Assembly (NCBI RefSeq): GCF_932274485.2
Contig: NC_065885.2
Coordinates: forward strand, 39,755,062 to 39,819,061
Direction of reading: 5' to 3'
Length of the DNA: 64,000 nucleotides
DNA from: Patella vulgata
Taxonomy: Eukaryota; Mollusca; Gastropoda; Patellidae
Position numbers and translations under genes: made by a program. Positions 43,831-54,674 of the stretch are shown here, piece by piece. Positions within the stretch are counted from its first letter, which is position 1. The number at the start of each line of letters is the position of its first letter. Below the pieces are notes generated by a model, which saw nothing but the letters and a program-made list of their open reading frames with translations, did no database searches and was not told the DNA's origin.

Positions 43831-44039
43831 ATAAGACCCCATAAAGTTAGCCCTTGTTCAAATCAAAATAAACATGGGGAATTCCTTCTTGGACTTTCAT
43901 GTAGAACATTTTCTATATACATGTATTAAGTGCATGGAGATTGCACCCCAATTAATAGTGAATAGAAGCACATGAGATAAACCGAGAAGTATCAAATCAA
44001 TGGAGCTGGTCGTAATCGTCCACTCAATTTATGACGCAC

Positions 44040-44215
44040 ACTGAGAAAAAAAGTGGGTCAAAAATGAGTAAAACTTACTCATTTGGGTGAGTTATGAGAA
44101 AATACTCAGCTAGATGAGTCTTTTAACTCAGATTGGGGCAAATAAGTCAGCTATGAATTTGTCCTAAGTGAGTCACAGCCTAGTCAAGTGAGTCAAAAGT
44201 GAGTCCTTCCGGTGA
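44040..44215. repeat. Cluster of GAGTCA/ACTCA motifs, left block
   Basis: About nine GAGT or ACTC cores fall within about 180 bases, several as TGAGTCA-like heptamers. A matching block lies at 46430-46480 and 46670-46860, with the phrase 'actcatttgggtgagt' in common. Confidence 0.65.
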
Positions 44216-44374
44216 AATGAATTGTGGGTTTGAAGTTTTTGGCGGCCGTTTGACGAAGACTGGACGCTTATTGACCTAAAAGAAAATCCCAATGCATCTA
44301 CAAGTAACTAGCGTAGACAGGTAAATCATTTGTGGTTTGTTTGGGGTTTTTTTTTTTTGGGGGGGGGGGAGGAG

Positions 44375-44603
44375 GACCGAATGGTTAGCACGTGCGCGCT
44401 GTATCATAAGGTCTGCCATTGAGTCAACTGGCGTGGTTTCGATTCCCGGGTTGTACGTGGCAAGGAGTAGATTCGCCTGTCCAACCTCATGGGTTTACTC
44501 CGGGTCCTCCGGTTTCCTCCAATGCGAATTGTTGAAATAAAATTGAACCATGTGTTGGTCCCGAAATGACCTGATTTGTGTCGAGTGGACGTTTAACCCC
44601 ATC

Positions 44604-44645
<42 letters not shown>
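44375..44645 (+). mobile_element. SINE family 2, tRNA-headed
   Basis: The head carries A-box-like 'gaatggttagcacgtgcgcg' and B-box-like GGTTTCGATTCCCGG. The body contains 'tgtccaacctcatgggttta' and 'ctccggtttcctcc'. The tail is 'gagtggacgtttaacccc' followed by a (CT)n run at 44610-44645. The other copy is at 48591-48857. The tRNA-like head is promoter-derived and is not a functional tRNA. Confidence 0.85.
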
Positions 44646-44649
<4 letters not shown>

Positions 44650-44702
44650 CAATAATATGATAGGATTTTCGTACGTCTAACAGCTTTAAGACTAAACATT
44701 AA

Positions 44703-45089
44703 AGATGCATTATTTAAGACTAAGAGCTAAATCTGCCTATTTCAGGTCTTTATTTTAACTTTAAATCTTATATAAACTATTATTTAGACGTTTATTCACG
44801 TAACAAACCCATAATCAACTCTCTAGAACATCGAATGGCAGAGATTTAAATGGATTAGAACCCCCCCCCCCCCCCCGGATTTAAAAAAAATGTAACGATA
44901 AATTGGATAATCGAGAAGTAGTCTCGTTTGTCCAATACCGTTGCTACGTTACATCTTTCAGCACTCATAACTTCGCCCAGAATGAAATAATTTGATTGGA
45001 ATTTACAATATTTTTATTTTTCATTATCTATTTTTGTACTATTATAGCAAGAACGGACAGCTCTTTATCCAAATCTTATATAATGCATC
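44703..45089 (-). mobile_element. TTAA-MITE family A, complete copy
   Basis: 387 bp between TTAA at 44699-44702 and 45090-45093. The ends are AGATGCATTATT and TATAATGCATC. It contains a 17-base C run near 44861. It is the most diverged of the complete copies. Confidence 0.85.
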
Positions 45090-45093
45090 TTAA

Positions 45094-46190
45094 ATAAGCT
45101 GTCGGGGTTTTATGGTATGTTAACTGATACCAAATTCCACATAAAGCGTTTCGGAAATTCACTTTGTGTTGTTTTTTTTCCTTTCAAGTCTAGCTGGATA
45201 TGCTACTGTTAAAGCAGGTTCAACTTTATTAAAAGAGGACATAAAGAAAATGAAATGATAAGTAAAATAGAATTTTAAGTTTCACTTAATTCGGAGGGGT
45301 GGGTGTACATGTAATGTTATTTGACATTTAAACCATTTTAAAAACATCAGCTGCAACTTCAAAATATGATTCAAACACCGATATTGTTTATGTTAGTCTG
45401 GGAAATTGCAGAAACCAGAGAAAGAGATGAAACGGATAAATAAACAACTTATGGAATTGGAAATGCAAAAAATTCCTTAGACTTTTCAAATGTTAATGTG
45501 TTTTGGGAACATTGAACCGATAATTAAATGTCGGTATTTTCGACAAAACAGACAAATTTGGGTTTGAAGTAGTAAAATACCCGTCAATCTATAGTAACAT
45601 ACCGGATACCACGCTATATAATGTTTTCTATTCACAGGCATTACGATTTTTGATAATATGTAACAATAAAGAACTATTTCTGAATATACTTGCCCCCCCC
45701 CCCCCAAAAAAAAACAAAAAAAAAATTAACTCCTATTTATTTACAACAATTATTAGGATTAGTTAAGATTCTATCTATATAAAACAATGTACAAATTAAA
45801 ACACAAACACGTATGTTTACTTTTTGAAATCCATTTATAATACACAAAATGTACAAAATACTTTAAATAACTATACAACTTTCTTGTAAATGTCAATATG
45901 TATATGTATATAGTATTGTAGTTAACAAGGTGATTGTCAAATATGCATCCTCATAAACTAAAGTTATGTGATCAAGTTTTGTTTCATTTGGATCCTCCTC
46001 ATAAAAATTCCCCTACTAAACTCTCTTTGTGGTGTTGTTCATAACTCAAGCGTAACATTCAATATGTAAAAGTCATGAAAAAAATATGAATACGGCACCC
46101 ACTGACTTAAACATGATAAACATTGTATTGGTGTGATGTTTTAGTTTAATCCCGTAAAATATGCCAAAACAGTGTTTATAGAAGACTGAA
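45094..46190. other. Unannotated AT-rich stretch
   Basis: C/A homopolymers near 45691-45720 create spurious open frames. No gene is supported. Confidence 0.4.
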
Positions 46191-46194
46191 ACTT

Positions 46195-46390
46195 TAAAAA
46201 AAAATTACGGGGGTGCCCCCCCCCCCCAGTGGACCCGGGGGTGCCCCCCCCCCCCCAGTGGACCACCCACACTCTCCCTATCGCGCTACATCGGCTGCTG
46301 CGCAGCTTCGTGCCTCCGGCGTCACAGATTGTCAATATTTTATATAATTTCATTTGCGGACCCCCACCCCCCAATATATATTTCACGGCT
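46195..46390. mobile_element. G/C-run small element (possible MITE end)
   Basis: The phrase 'cgggggtgcccccccccc' plus 'agtggac' occurs twice in tandem, followed by 'ggctacgcctctggcc'. Its composition resembles 37889-38209, but no clean inverted repeat is seen. Confidence 0.35.
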
Positions 46391-46481
46391 ACGCCTCTGG
46401 CCATTTGACTCAAATCTATTTGCATTGATTCACTTTACTAGTCATTTGTCTCATTGCAGTTAGTCGCGTTACTCATCTGGG

Positions 46482-46666
46482 CCCTTATTCACGAAAACTT
46501 AAACTAAGATACAATCGAAATTTTAAGAAATACTGCAATTCGATTGGCTGACCAATATGCAAATTGGATATATGCAAATTGATTTTACTGGTCAGCCAAT
46601 CGAATTGCAGTATTTCTTAAAATTTCGATTGTATCTTAGTTTAAGTTTTCGTGAATAAGGGCCCCG
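46482..46666. mobile_element. Foldback MITE, family B, near-perfect palindrome
   Basis: The outer 'gggcccttattcacgaaaac' and its complement, then 'ctaagatacaatcgaaattt' and its complement, give arms of about 80 bp with hardly a mismatch around a short spacer with 'atatgcaaattg' repeats. It splits the right GAGTCA block. High arm identity suggests recent activity or arm conversion. Confidence 0.9.
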
Positions 46667-46669
46667 TTG

Positions 46670-46856
46670 TGTCACATGACTCAATAAAGTAGTCAAAGAA
46701 CTCACTTTACTAGATGAGTCACTTGACTCACCTAACGAGTAGTTTTGTGGATTTTTGGGTGAGTTACAAAAATGAGTCCCATGTGTGTCCCAAGTTAGTC
46801 AACGAAAAGTGGGCCGTTTTATGGATAGGCTACTCACCCAAATGAGTCAACTAATA
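46670..46856. repeat. Cluster of GAGTCA/ACTCA motifs, right block
   Basis: Eight or more GAGT/ACTC cores occur, including 'agatgagtcacttgactcac'. The block ends exactly where the LINE 3' tail (AATAATAAT) begins. Confidence 0.65.
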
Positions 46857-47434
46857 ATAATATCGTCATTTATAGAGCGCGTTAATACTGAAGAAAACAG
46901 TTTCTAAGGCGCTGTTGGTTTTTATATTCACTGATTATTTACAGATTAGGGTTTTGAAATAAGAATGTTTTGAGTTGAGATTTAAAATGGCCCACAGACG
47001 GTAATTGTTTCATTGATTGTGGTAAGCTATTCCATAGAAAAGGACCAACATAAGAAAAGGCACGTTTTCCAAGTTGTAAGTTAATGGCTGGAGATATTAG
47101 AAGATGTTTTTTTTCTGAGAGCGGAGATTTCTGCTGGTAGTATAGGGTTCTACAAGACTTTTTATATAAGATGGAGCTTGGCCGTTTAACGCTTTGAAGA
47201 CGAAGAGGAGTAACTTGAACTTAATTCTTTGCTGAATTGGGAGCCATTGTAAAGATTGCAATACAGGGGAGATGTATTGACGTTTTCTAGTTTCAGTGGG
47301 GAGTCGAGCTCCTGAATTTTGAACATGTTGTAGTTTGTTAATCTGATAGTCTGGTAAGCGGTATAGTAAACCATTGTGGTAATCTAGTTTAGATGAGATG
47401 AATGCGTGAATGAGATTTTCTTTATTTTCATAAT

Positions 47435-48312
47435 TCAGATAGCGTTGGATCTTTCCAATTCGATGTACTGTATATGATAGAAGGCAGTGGAGAAAATACT
47501 TTGTATGTGATCTTTAAACGATAGGTTCGAGTGCAATATAGCATCAATATTTCGAGCTTTATGGGTTCCTGAAATTATTTCTTTATCAAAATTAACTAGT
47601 GTTTGATCATTTTTTCGGAGTTGTTGCTTGGTTCCAAGTACTAGCAGTTCTGTTTTATTTGGATTTAATTTCAAGAAATGTTCTGTCATCCACGCAAGAA
47701 TTTCTGTGAGACAAAGTTCTATATTTTGTTTCGTAGAATGTTGAGAGTCTGTGTCAAATTCAATATAAAGTTTGGTGTCATCTGCAAACAAATGAATATT
47801 GGGCGCATAGCCTTCAGCAATCTTAGTGATAGACTTTGTGAAGATAATAAAAAGTACAGAACCATGCGGTACCCCACAAAGCATTGTAATATCGTCGGAT
47901 GTTGAATCTTTAATTCTGACAGCTTGGGTGCGATTGGTTAGATATAACTTTAACCAGTTAGAGACACAACCACGCAAGCCAATTTCGCACCATAATGCAT
48001 CAAGGAGATCCTCGGTATCGAGCGTACAAATGCGGCTGCGAGATCTAAGAGTACCAAGATAACACATTTCTGATGATCTATAGCTCGGTAGATATTGTTG
48101 GCGATTTTGAGTAAAGCAGTTTCTGTGCTGTAGTATTGTTTGTAGGCAGATTGTAATGGATTTTCAAGGTTACTGGAATAAATATGATCATTTAATTGAT
48201 GTAGAACACACTTTTCTAGTAGTTTTGAAATATAAGATAGGTTACTGTCTGGACGGTAATTCGACAGAATATCTGGACCCGTGTTTGATTTCTTCAGTAA
48301 TGGTTTAACCAT
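47435..48312 (-). pseudogene. CR1/L2-like reverse transcriptase remnant
   Basis: NYRPDSNLSYISKLLEKCVL, LQSAYKQYYSTETALLKI and VILVLLDLAAAF come from the first frame. Then, in a second overlapping frame, come VPHGSVLFIIF and LFADDTKLYIEF (ADD active site), WMTEHFLKLNPNKTELLVLG and LSFKDHI. A frameshift near 48030 separates the two. These are RT blocks 1-7 in order. Confidence 0.85.
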
Positions 48313-48590
48313 GCTTTTCTTAGTTCCGTGGGAAAGTGACCAGATGAAAGAGATCGGATAATAATTTCGGATATGATGGGTACAAATAGATCGATGTGTT
48401 TCTTCAAAAGATGTGTAGGCATAGGGTCTAGATCACATGTTTTAGAAGAGCTTTCTGGTATGAAGAGCTTCATTTACGTTTGAGTCAGATTGGTGAATGA
48501 TGACCACAACGGTACAGGTTGAGCATTTGATTTTCTTTGTAATACATCAGATCGTATTTTGACTATTTTATCATGAAAATATATTTAGAG

Positions 48591-48857
48591 AGAGAGATAA
48601 ATGGGGTTTAACGTCCACTCGACACAAACTAGGTCATTTCGGGACTAACATATGGTTTAATTTTATTTCAATATTTCGGGGACTTTAGCAGTGCGAGGAA
48701 ACCGGAGGAACCGGAGAAAACCCACGAGGTTGGACAGGCGATCCTACTCCTTGTCACGTACAACCGGGGATTCGAAACCACGCCAGTTGACTCAATGACA
48801 GGCCTTATGATACAGCACGCACGTGCTAACCATTCGGCCACCCCCCCCCCCCCCATC
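48591..48857 (-). mobile_element. SINE family 2 copy inside the LINE
   Basis: This is the reverse complement of the 44375 copy: tail 'aaatggggtttaacgtccac' at the left, head with the A box 'acgtgctaaccattcgg' at the right, preceded by an (AG)n run at 48589-48600 and followed by a C run at 48841. Confidence 0.88.
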
Positions 48858-48942
48858 AGGAAAATAAACAAATTTATTTGCAAGGTCCTGTGTAGAACTG
48901 TACTCTGGAAGTGAGCTCGAGAATTTATTTCTGTCTAATAAA

Positions 48943-49215
48943 TTAATGATCTACGACTTGGAACATTTTCTTTTGATCAGTTCCAGGTTGATCCAATTTG
49001 TTGTTGTAAAATTCGTTTTTTTGAGAAACTACAAGTAATGCAACACGCTTACACTCCGCCTTCAATATATCATTGTGGACTGTTAATTTGGTCCGTCGCC
49101 ATGTTCTTTCCGCCTTGCGTCTTATTTTTCTGGCATCCCTGATTTTGTCATTAAACCAAAGATTATGTGGCTTAATCGACACGTTTCTTATGAGGTTGGG
49201 TGCGTGTTGATCCAA
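48943..49215 (-). pseudogene. CR1/L2-like ORF2 linker between endonuclease and RT
   Basis: DQHAPNLIRNVSIKPHNLWF followed by DKIRDARKIRRKAERTWRRT is the conserved 'd.haP.k.k.v..r...pWf...i...kr.rr..er.wr' linker of CR1/L2 elements. It continues beyond the inserted Tc1 MITE. Confidence 0.85.
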
Positions 49216-49247
49216 TATCGTGGATGTTTCGCTATTACATGTATATA

Positions 49248-49956
49248 CTCTTGAAAAAAAAGTATGGGATATTCAGAAACAACACAAAACTGCGGAAACG
49301 CACTGCTGTTTTTATTAGAGGTAACCAGTGTATGTTAATAACAGGCCTATTGCCTACACATGAACATAAACAGTTCATATGGGCGGCCCCATTTCACTCG
49401 CAAAGAGAGACACCGTCAAGAGTGAAAATGGACGTTTTTGACTTGTGTCTTAACAATGAGTACATGTAATTGCTCCACCAATCCTCAGACATTCGGCAAT
49501 TCGCCGTGGCATGCTCCTAATCATCCGTCCAATCACGATTTGGGGCAATCTGACCCACCCTCCTTACAGTGCCACGGCCAATTCTTGCAGTGTTGTCGGT
49601 TGACGTTGACGTCGACGAACACATCTCCCGATGAAAATAAACGTAACACACTAAAGGAAAGATACACTAAACAGTAAATCTTATGCAAGAACCGGTAGAT
49701 GCACTAACATGGATAGATAAACCAGCACGCGGCAGTTTTCATCAACCTTTCCTTGAAGTGTCAAATTTGACAATGAACCCCTCCCACGTGTATGGCGCTA
49801 TTGCGTGTCGCATGTGCAGCTCAGTGGTTCTGTTGGAGCGATAAGTTCTTCATCTGTGAACATACTCTCAAAGCATTTCAAGTGTCCATGACTATTTATC
49901 ATATCACATCCTGCATAGGTATTTGCATTTCAATATCCCCTACTTTTTTTGAAGAG
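49248..49956. mobile_element. Internally deleted Tc1 element (MITE)
   Basis: 709 bp with TA at 49246-49247 and 49957-49958. The ends are CTCTTGAAAAAAAAGTATGG and TACTTTTTTTGAAGAG. The left half is the 3' end with the transposase C-terminus (about 49440-49620, minus). The right half is the 5' UTR, sharing 'cttatgcaagaa' with the chimera at 35827. This deletion form matches the inverted arm of that chimera. Confidence 0.9.
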
Positions 49957-50176
49957 TATATATATGGAGCAGTTTATTTAGACCAGAAGTTGAAAGTGAA
50001 GATGTTAACAAAAATGATTCTTTTATATCACCTGCTCCGAACTTGGTGTGATCAATGCATTGATCTTTCTGTATTTTATGATAGTTGCCCCAGCTGGATC
50101 ACATAAAGCCATAAATTGAATAGCATAGTGATCACTGAGAAATGGGTCATCCATGCATAAGTTTTGGACATCCAGT

Positions 50177-50455
50177 TCACCGCAACGTGATAATTACCAA
50201 GTCTAAAGTATGACCAAGGTTCTGCGTTGGGTTGATAACATGTACTAAGCCAAAGGACTGGATAAGATCTTGAAATTGGATTGCAAGAGAATTTGTAGGA
50301 ACGTCAAGATGAATGTTGAAGTCACCAGCAATAAGTAGTTTTCCTGGTTTGAGTATCAAATATTCATAATAAGAACTAAAATCAGAAAGGAAATCAGAGA
50401 TTGAACAGATAGATTTTTAGATAATGGTGGCCTATAGATACAACTGTCCTACGAT
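50177..50455 (-). pseudogene. CR1/L2-like endonuclease remnant
   Basis: KLLIAGDFNIHLDVPTNSLA and LGHTLDLVIITLR are the DFN and TLDLV motifs of the AP-type endonuclease. Upstream codons in the same frame (DFSSYYEYLILKPG) extend the match. Confidence 0.8.
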
Positions 50456-50460
50456 TAGTG

Positions 50461-51500
50461 ATGGGACAAGCTCTATACGACTAAAGTTTTGTTTGAAAAG
50501 TTTAAATGAAAGTAAACTTTTTTACTAATTTAACTTCCTGTAGAACACAATATGAGTTGTATTTCAACACCGACTTTATTGATGTAAAATATTCAATAGA
50601 GACCGATTGTGATTTCACATAACAAATCAACACCCAAAATTTAATGTCACTTCAGTCCTTCGTCCGTACACATTTTCGACTACTTTGCTAAACAGCTTGA
50701 TGGATTTCAACCATATTTCTTATTATTTTGTAGGTAGGCTGGGCTTTATGCTATGTTGTTAGGCTATAGCCTAGTGTTTATTCACATTTGTTCAAATGAA
50801 GTGGCTTTACCCGATACGAGTGGTTAAGCAGGGACACCTTTTCACCTTTTAGGGGCAGATTTCGGTAATCTTTAAAAATCTTCAACTTTAATATGACTGA
50901 AAGAGTGAATGGATTTCCTTGAAATTTGGTAGGAGTCATCCTTATTAAAGATAAAACTTTGCTATAATAAAAAGGTTGAACCTCACATGTGCATGGTGGG
51001 GGATGGGGAGGAGTCAGGACAGGAACGCCGTAGTGCAGGAAAAATTTTCCGCCCGTTACTTGCACGCGTCATCATAAAAGCAAAAATAGTCAAAATGACT
51101 GAAATATTAGGTTGACCATGGACCTTATAAGGTATTATAAGGTCCAGGGTTTGACTTGACAAAATTTTGCAATATTATTCCATATAGAACAGATGAAACC
51201 GAACATAAACGAACGGTTCCGATTGAATAATTGAACGCGAAAATAATTTGGAGTTATCCCCCTTCAACTGAAGAGTCTAAGAAGGAGACGATGTCGAAGA
51301 AATAATAATAAGAAATCCAGAATTAATTCAGAAAGTGTGCAGATCACAATTAGTACAGTAATCCGAGAGGTGTTTATTTTCTTAGAGACTATACTATTAG
51401 GGCGTGTGCATGTTGATATTCCATGACATTACATTACACAGACGGCATAATAATTTATAAATGTGTTTGTCTATATACTATATAGGCCTATTAGTATGGC
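50461..51500. other. Unannotated stretch
   Basis: No supportable gene. A 95-codon minus frame at 50778-51065 has low-complexity Pro and no homology I recognise. Confidence 0.4.
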
Positions 51501-51506
51501 TGTAGT

Positions 51507-51654
51507 TCAGCTCTGAACGTAGGTCTCATTACACTCGGCCTGTACGTTCAGAAACTCTTCTATTGAATCCTTGTCGAAACTGAGATCCGCCCCAGTCAAT
51601 CTTACTGGGCAACTTTTTGCTGCTAAACGGCCGCGTGTCAGTCCCCGTGAACGC
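51507..51654 (-). CDS. Candidate terminal exon of an unknown minus-strand gene
   Basis: An acceptor-like 'tttatattgttcag' precedes an open stretch containing RLAAKSCPVRLTGADLSFD and SIEEFLNVQAECNETYVQS before a TGA. Composition is balanced and GC-richer than the surroundings, as for coding DNA here. No family was recognised and no other exon was found; the poly(A) signal is unclear. It could be an orphan exon cut off by the LINE insertion just upstream. Confidence 0.35.
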
Positions 51655-51687
51655 CTGAACAATATAAATGAACACCTTAGTGAGAAT

Positions 51688-52780
51688 ATAATAATAATAA
51701 TAATAATACTGGTAATAACTTTATTTCCAATCAAGGATCCACAGGGGACATGGTACAGGTCAAACAAAGAGTGGGAAAACCCAAATGACAGTCAAGTTAT
51801 AATATATAACAATAAAAGGCTGCCAACAGGGGAGATTAACATATAAGTACTAAGGCTTCATGCCGATAAAAGAGACGGCTTATGAGAACATTATTAGTCA
51901 TGAAAGGGAGATAAATCCACTTAACTCTTAACGTTACAGATCAAAATTAAGCAGAAATTATGTAAGCCTTCACATTATTCCCTGTAAGGTGCTTAACTAA
52001 GGTAACGAAAGTAACCTTATTGCAAGTTCTTGTGCAAAAAGCGACCAAGTTCATTTAATATATCTACATTTTCACAAGTTAGTAACCAAATATATTTGTT
52101 TAGACTATTCAAGTTGATAAAGTTAGTATTGGATTTTTCAATAACCTCAAATAAACATTTCCTGTCTGTTGACAGATGTGCACAATCAATTAAAAAATGC
52201 AGTCGTCCTCGACTTTCCTTGACAGGCATTTTTCACAGAGGCGTGATTCACGATTTAAGCCTATATACCTGCCCGTTTCTATTTTGAGCCTATGTGAGAA
52301 AATTTTAATCTTGGTGATAGATAATTTTCATATCCAAAGTTAGTTTTAAGTTGGACAAATAAATCTAGTTTCCCAGTATGCAAAGATTCCCTTTGCTTAA
52401 GCCAAGTTTCTTTATGACATTTGACCAGCAACTTTTTCAAATTGGTCTTAAATGTCGAAAATTTATAACATGAAGTGTTTTTTAAGGGCATGTTCAATAG
52501 TTGACATAGTTCAGTGACAGTGCTAAACCATGACTGTCCAACTTTGGAAAGTTCTTTGCTAGTTGCGAGAGCATGAGCTAATAATGAATTTGGAGATGAG
52601 CTCTCAAGGTGACGCCAAAAACACAGGAGAGACTTAACAATTTCTAAGTTCATTGGGGATCGACCTAATTCGGCCAGAACTGCAAAATTTGAACTCTTTT
52701 TGTGTACCCCTAAAAGAAATTTACAAAATTTAACATGAAGCTTATCAGGTTCTATAGCATTATAAGACCTTGCTTACCTC
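51688..52780 (-). mobile_element. LINE 3' end (RT C-terminal region and 3' UTR)
   Basis: On the minus strand: KLHVKFCKFLLGVHKKSSNF, then LGRSPMNLEIVKSLLCFWRH (52279-52653 frame), then CEKC and FLIDCAHLSTDRKCLFEV (52017-52229 frame). This is the C-terminal domain seen after the RT of several invertebrate non-LTR elements. The 3' end is 'ggaaataaagttattaccag' plus (TTA)n at 51690-51710. It is 5'-truncated where the palindrome begins. Confidence 0.7.
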
Positions 52781-53131
52781 GCTAGAACCAGTATGAGCGA
52801 CACAACACGCTGTTAAAAAATACGTCTCCGTCTTCTAACCGACTTGGCAGACTTCATTGAAAGGGTAACGTACAAATTTATGAACTCGGCCATGTAAGAT
52901 GAAACGAAATTTTGGTAAGCCTGGGGGGAAAAAAATTGGATTTCATCTTACATGGCCGAAGTTCATAAATTTGTACGTTACCCTTTCAATGAAGTCTGCC
53001 AAGTCGGTTAGAAGACGGAGACGTATTTTTTAACAGCGTGTTGTGTCACTCGCCAAACCGCGGCGATGTAGGGTACTGGAATCTGCTGAGGTTTGCCGAG
53101 TGCGTGTTGTGTCGCTCATACTGGTTCTAGC
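52781..53131. mobile_element. Near-perfect palindromic MITE
   Basis: The arms, starting GCTAGAACCAGTATGAGCGA and its complement, contain about 140 matching bases such as 'gtctccgtcttctaaccgac' and 'catgtaagatgaaa'. The right arm has an extra ~50 bp that repeats 'gcgtgttgtgtc'. The spacer is about 40 bp. No coding capacity. Confidence 0.88.
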
Positions 53132-53515
53132 CGTGCCACATGAAATGTGTGGTAACCTGATATCTCGAAAACCGCTAACCGGAAGTGGTCAAAATTTTGG
53201 CTACTCTGAGATATTAATAATGTCATTATAATCTGCAAGTTTCATTGAAATCGGTTGGTAATTGCGTTCTGTAGCCGTGCCACATGAAATGTGTGGTAAC
53301 CTGATATCTCAGAAACCACTAACCATAAGTGGTCGAAATTTTGACTACTCTGAGATATTATTAAAGTTATTATAATCTGCAAGTTTCATTGAAATCGGTT
53401 GATAATTGTGGTCTGTAGCCGTGCCACATGAAATGTGTGGTAACCTGATATCTCGGAAACCACTAACCTGAAGTGGTCGAAATTTTGCCTACTCTTGAGA
53501 TATTACTGACGTATT
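53129..53515. repeat. Tandem repeat, 144-bp unit, about 2.7 copies
   Basis: The units start at 53129, 53273 and 53416 with 'agccgtgccacatgaaatgt', and share 'ggtaacctgatatctcg' and 'tgcaagtttcattgaaatcg'. It abuts the palindrome, whose right end 'ttctagc' overlaps the first unit. Confidence 0.92.
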
Positions 53516-54355
53516 TAGCCAAACATAACTCATTAACTGATTTGAAATTAGAGTACAAATCAGTTTATATACATTCATATTACATTATTATATGCGTTGC
53601 AATCCATTTGTGTCAATTTCTAGGTCCAAATGTTAGTGATTTAGCTCCTTTGATATTAACTGTGTGCTTTCTCCAGGTGTTCTGGTTTCTCCGGGTGTTC
53701 CTCACAATGCCAAAGACGCCTGTGCACCCAGGTTTTTGTTCAATGGACATTAAATTCCCTCTCGTCTAGTTGACAAATATCCAACTTATGCAAAAACTCA
53801 TTGATGTTGTACAGCTAGTGGCATACTTAGACTCTTAAAGTAGCTAAGTTTCTAACTCAATATCATCCAAAGTCTTCGACATTGAAAACAAGAATTACTT
53901 GTCAATTTAAATCAACATTGATGTTGTGATCTTACCAAGAAAAGTTGGGCTTTTGATATCCAATATTTAAGACAAAATAAATATTTTACCATTGGTAAAC
54001 GAATTGTGTACCATAATGCATTTCAACTCCTTTTGTAACAAGGGACTCGAAGAACGGGGCTATACATATTCTACAAGTCGAGTCAAATGGTGACGCCATA
54101 TTATTATCTGGAGAGCATGCACAATAAATACTATCGTTGTAGAGTAGACTGGAATGACCAGATGTTAGAGATTGCTATTCGATTGAGCCTTCTGGCGTAT
54201 TTCGCCAAACATAATTCATTAGAAATTAGAGTAAAAACAGAAACGATTCAATGTTAATCAGTTTATATACATTTATATTACTTATTATATGCGTTGCGAC
54301 CCATTTGTGTCAATTTCTACGTACCAAATATTAGCGATTTAGTTTCTTTAAGTTA
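53508..54355. repeat. Direct repeat pair, ~150 bp each
   Basis: The bases at 53508-53660 and 54196-54355 share 'cgtatttMgccaaacataa', 'aatcagtttatatacatt' and 'catttgtgtcaatttcta', spaced 688 bases apart. Between them is non-coding sequence, including the segment related to 10705-10785. Confidence 0.75.
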
Positions 54356-54563
54356 GTGTTTGTGAATTCTCTGCTCCTACGAAAAACACATAGGCTGCCT
54401 ACCTTAAACAAACAAAAAGTATAATTTTGCCAGGTGTCTTCTATCCTTCTACTATATTTGGTGCACATTGACGTTAGAATTCCATGAATTTAAGTTTGGC
54501 TGTTTATATATGCTAATTAACCTGCATTCATATGTTTGTATAATTAAAGTTTGGTTGAAGAGT

Positions 54564-54674
54564 ATGAAATGGAGAAGGATAGTTGTGGGTACAGTTACTT
54601 TTATAATACCAACTACAATAGCTTTCTTTGATATTGTCGGCTATGTCGCCAAAGTGGAAGGAGCATCTATGCAG
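54564..54674 (+). CDS. IMMP2L: Mitochondrial inner membrane peptidase subunit 2, first visible exon
   Basis: The exon encodes MKWRRIVVGTVTFIIPTTIA to YVAKVEGASMQ and then a GTAAGT donor. VEGASMQ is the catalytic-serine motif of IMP2-type signal peptidases (VEGASMQPSLNP in human), and the hydrophobic stretch before it is the membrane anchor. The enzyme sits in the inner mitochondrial membrane and removes sorting peptides from intermembrane-space proteins. The bases upstream (VWLKS in frame) also resemble the human WVKRYI region, so translation may start earlier or in a preceding exon. Confidence 0.92.

Larger units (their letters stand above)
46857..50460 (-). mobile_element. CR1/L2-like LINE, interrupted twice
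   Basis: The minus strand carries endonuclease remnants (50177-50359), the EN-RT linker (48943-49215), RT (47435-48312) and a 3' UTR ending in a short (ATT)n tail at about 46850. A SINE (48591-48857) and a Tc1 MITE (49248-49956) interrupt it. RT and EN motifs fit the CR1/L2 group, with no RNase H. It is 5'-truncated. Confidence 0.8.

Noticed and set aside
47678-48062. Plus-strand frames over the CR1/L2-like RT
   Set aside because: They are antisense shadows of RT blocks that are clear on the minus strand.
53129-53515. Regularly spaced repeats resembling an array with spacers
   Set aside because: The 144-bp units are contiguous tandem repeats without variable spacers, in a eukaryotic genome. 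Not CRISPR.
54468-54563. Earlier ATG in frame with IMMP2L exon 1
   Set aside because: The extra residues are AT-rich and do not resemble the family N-terminus, apart from the last few (VWLKS). The ATG at 54564 or an upstream exon is more likely.
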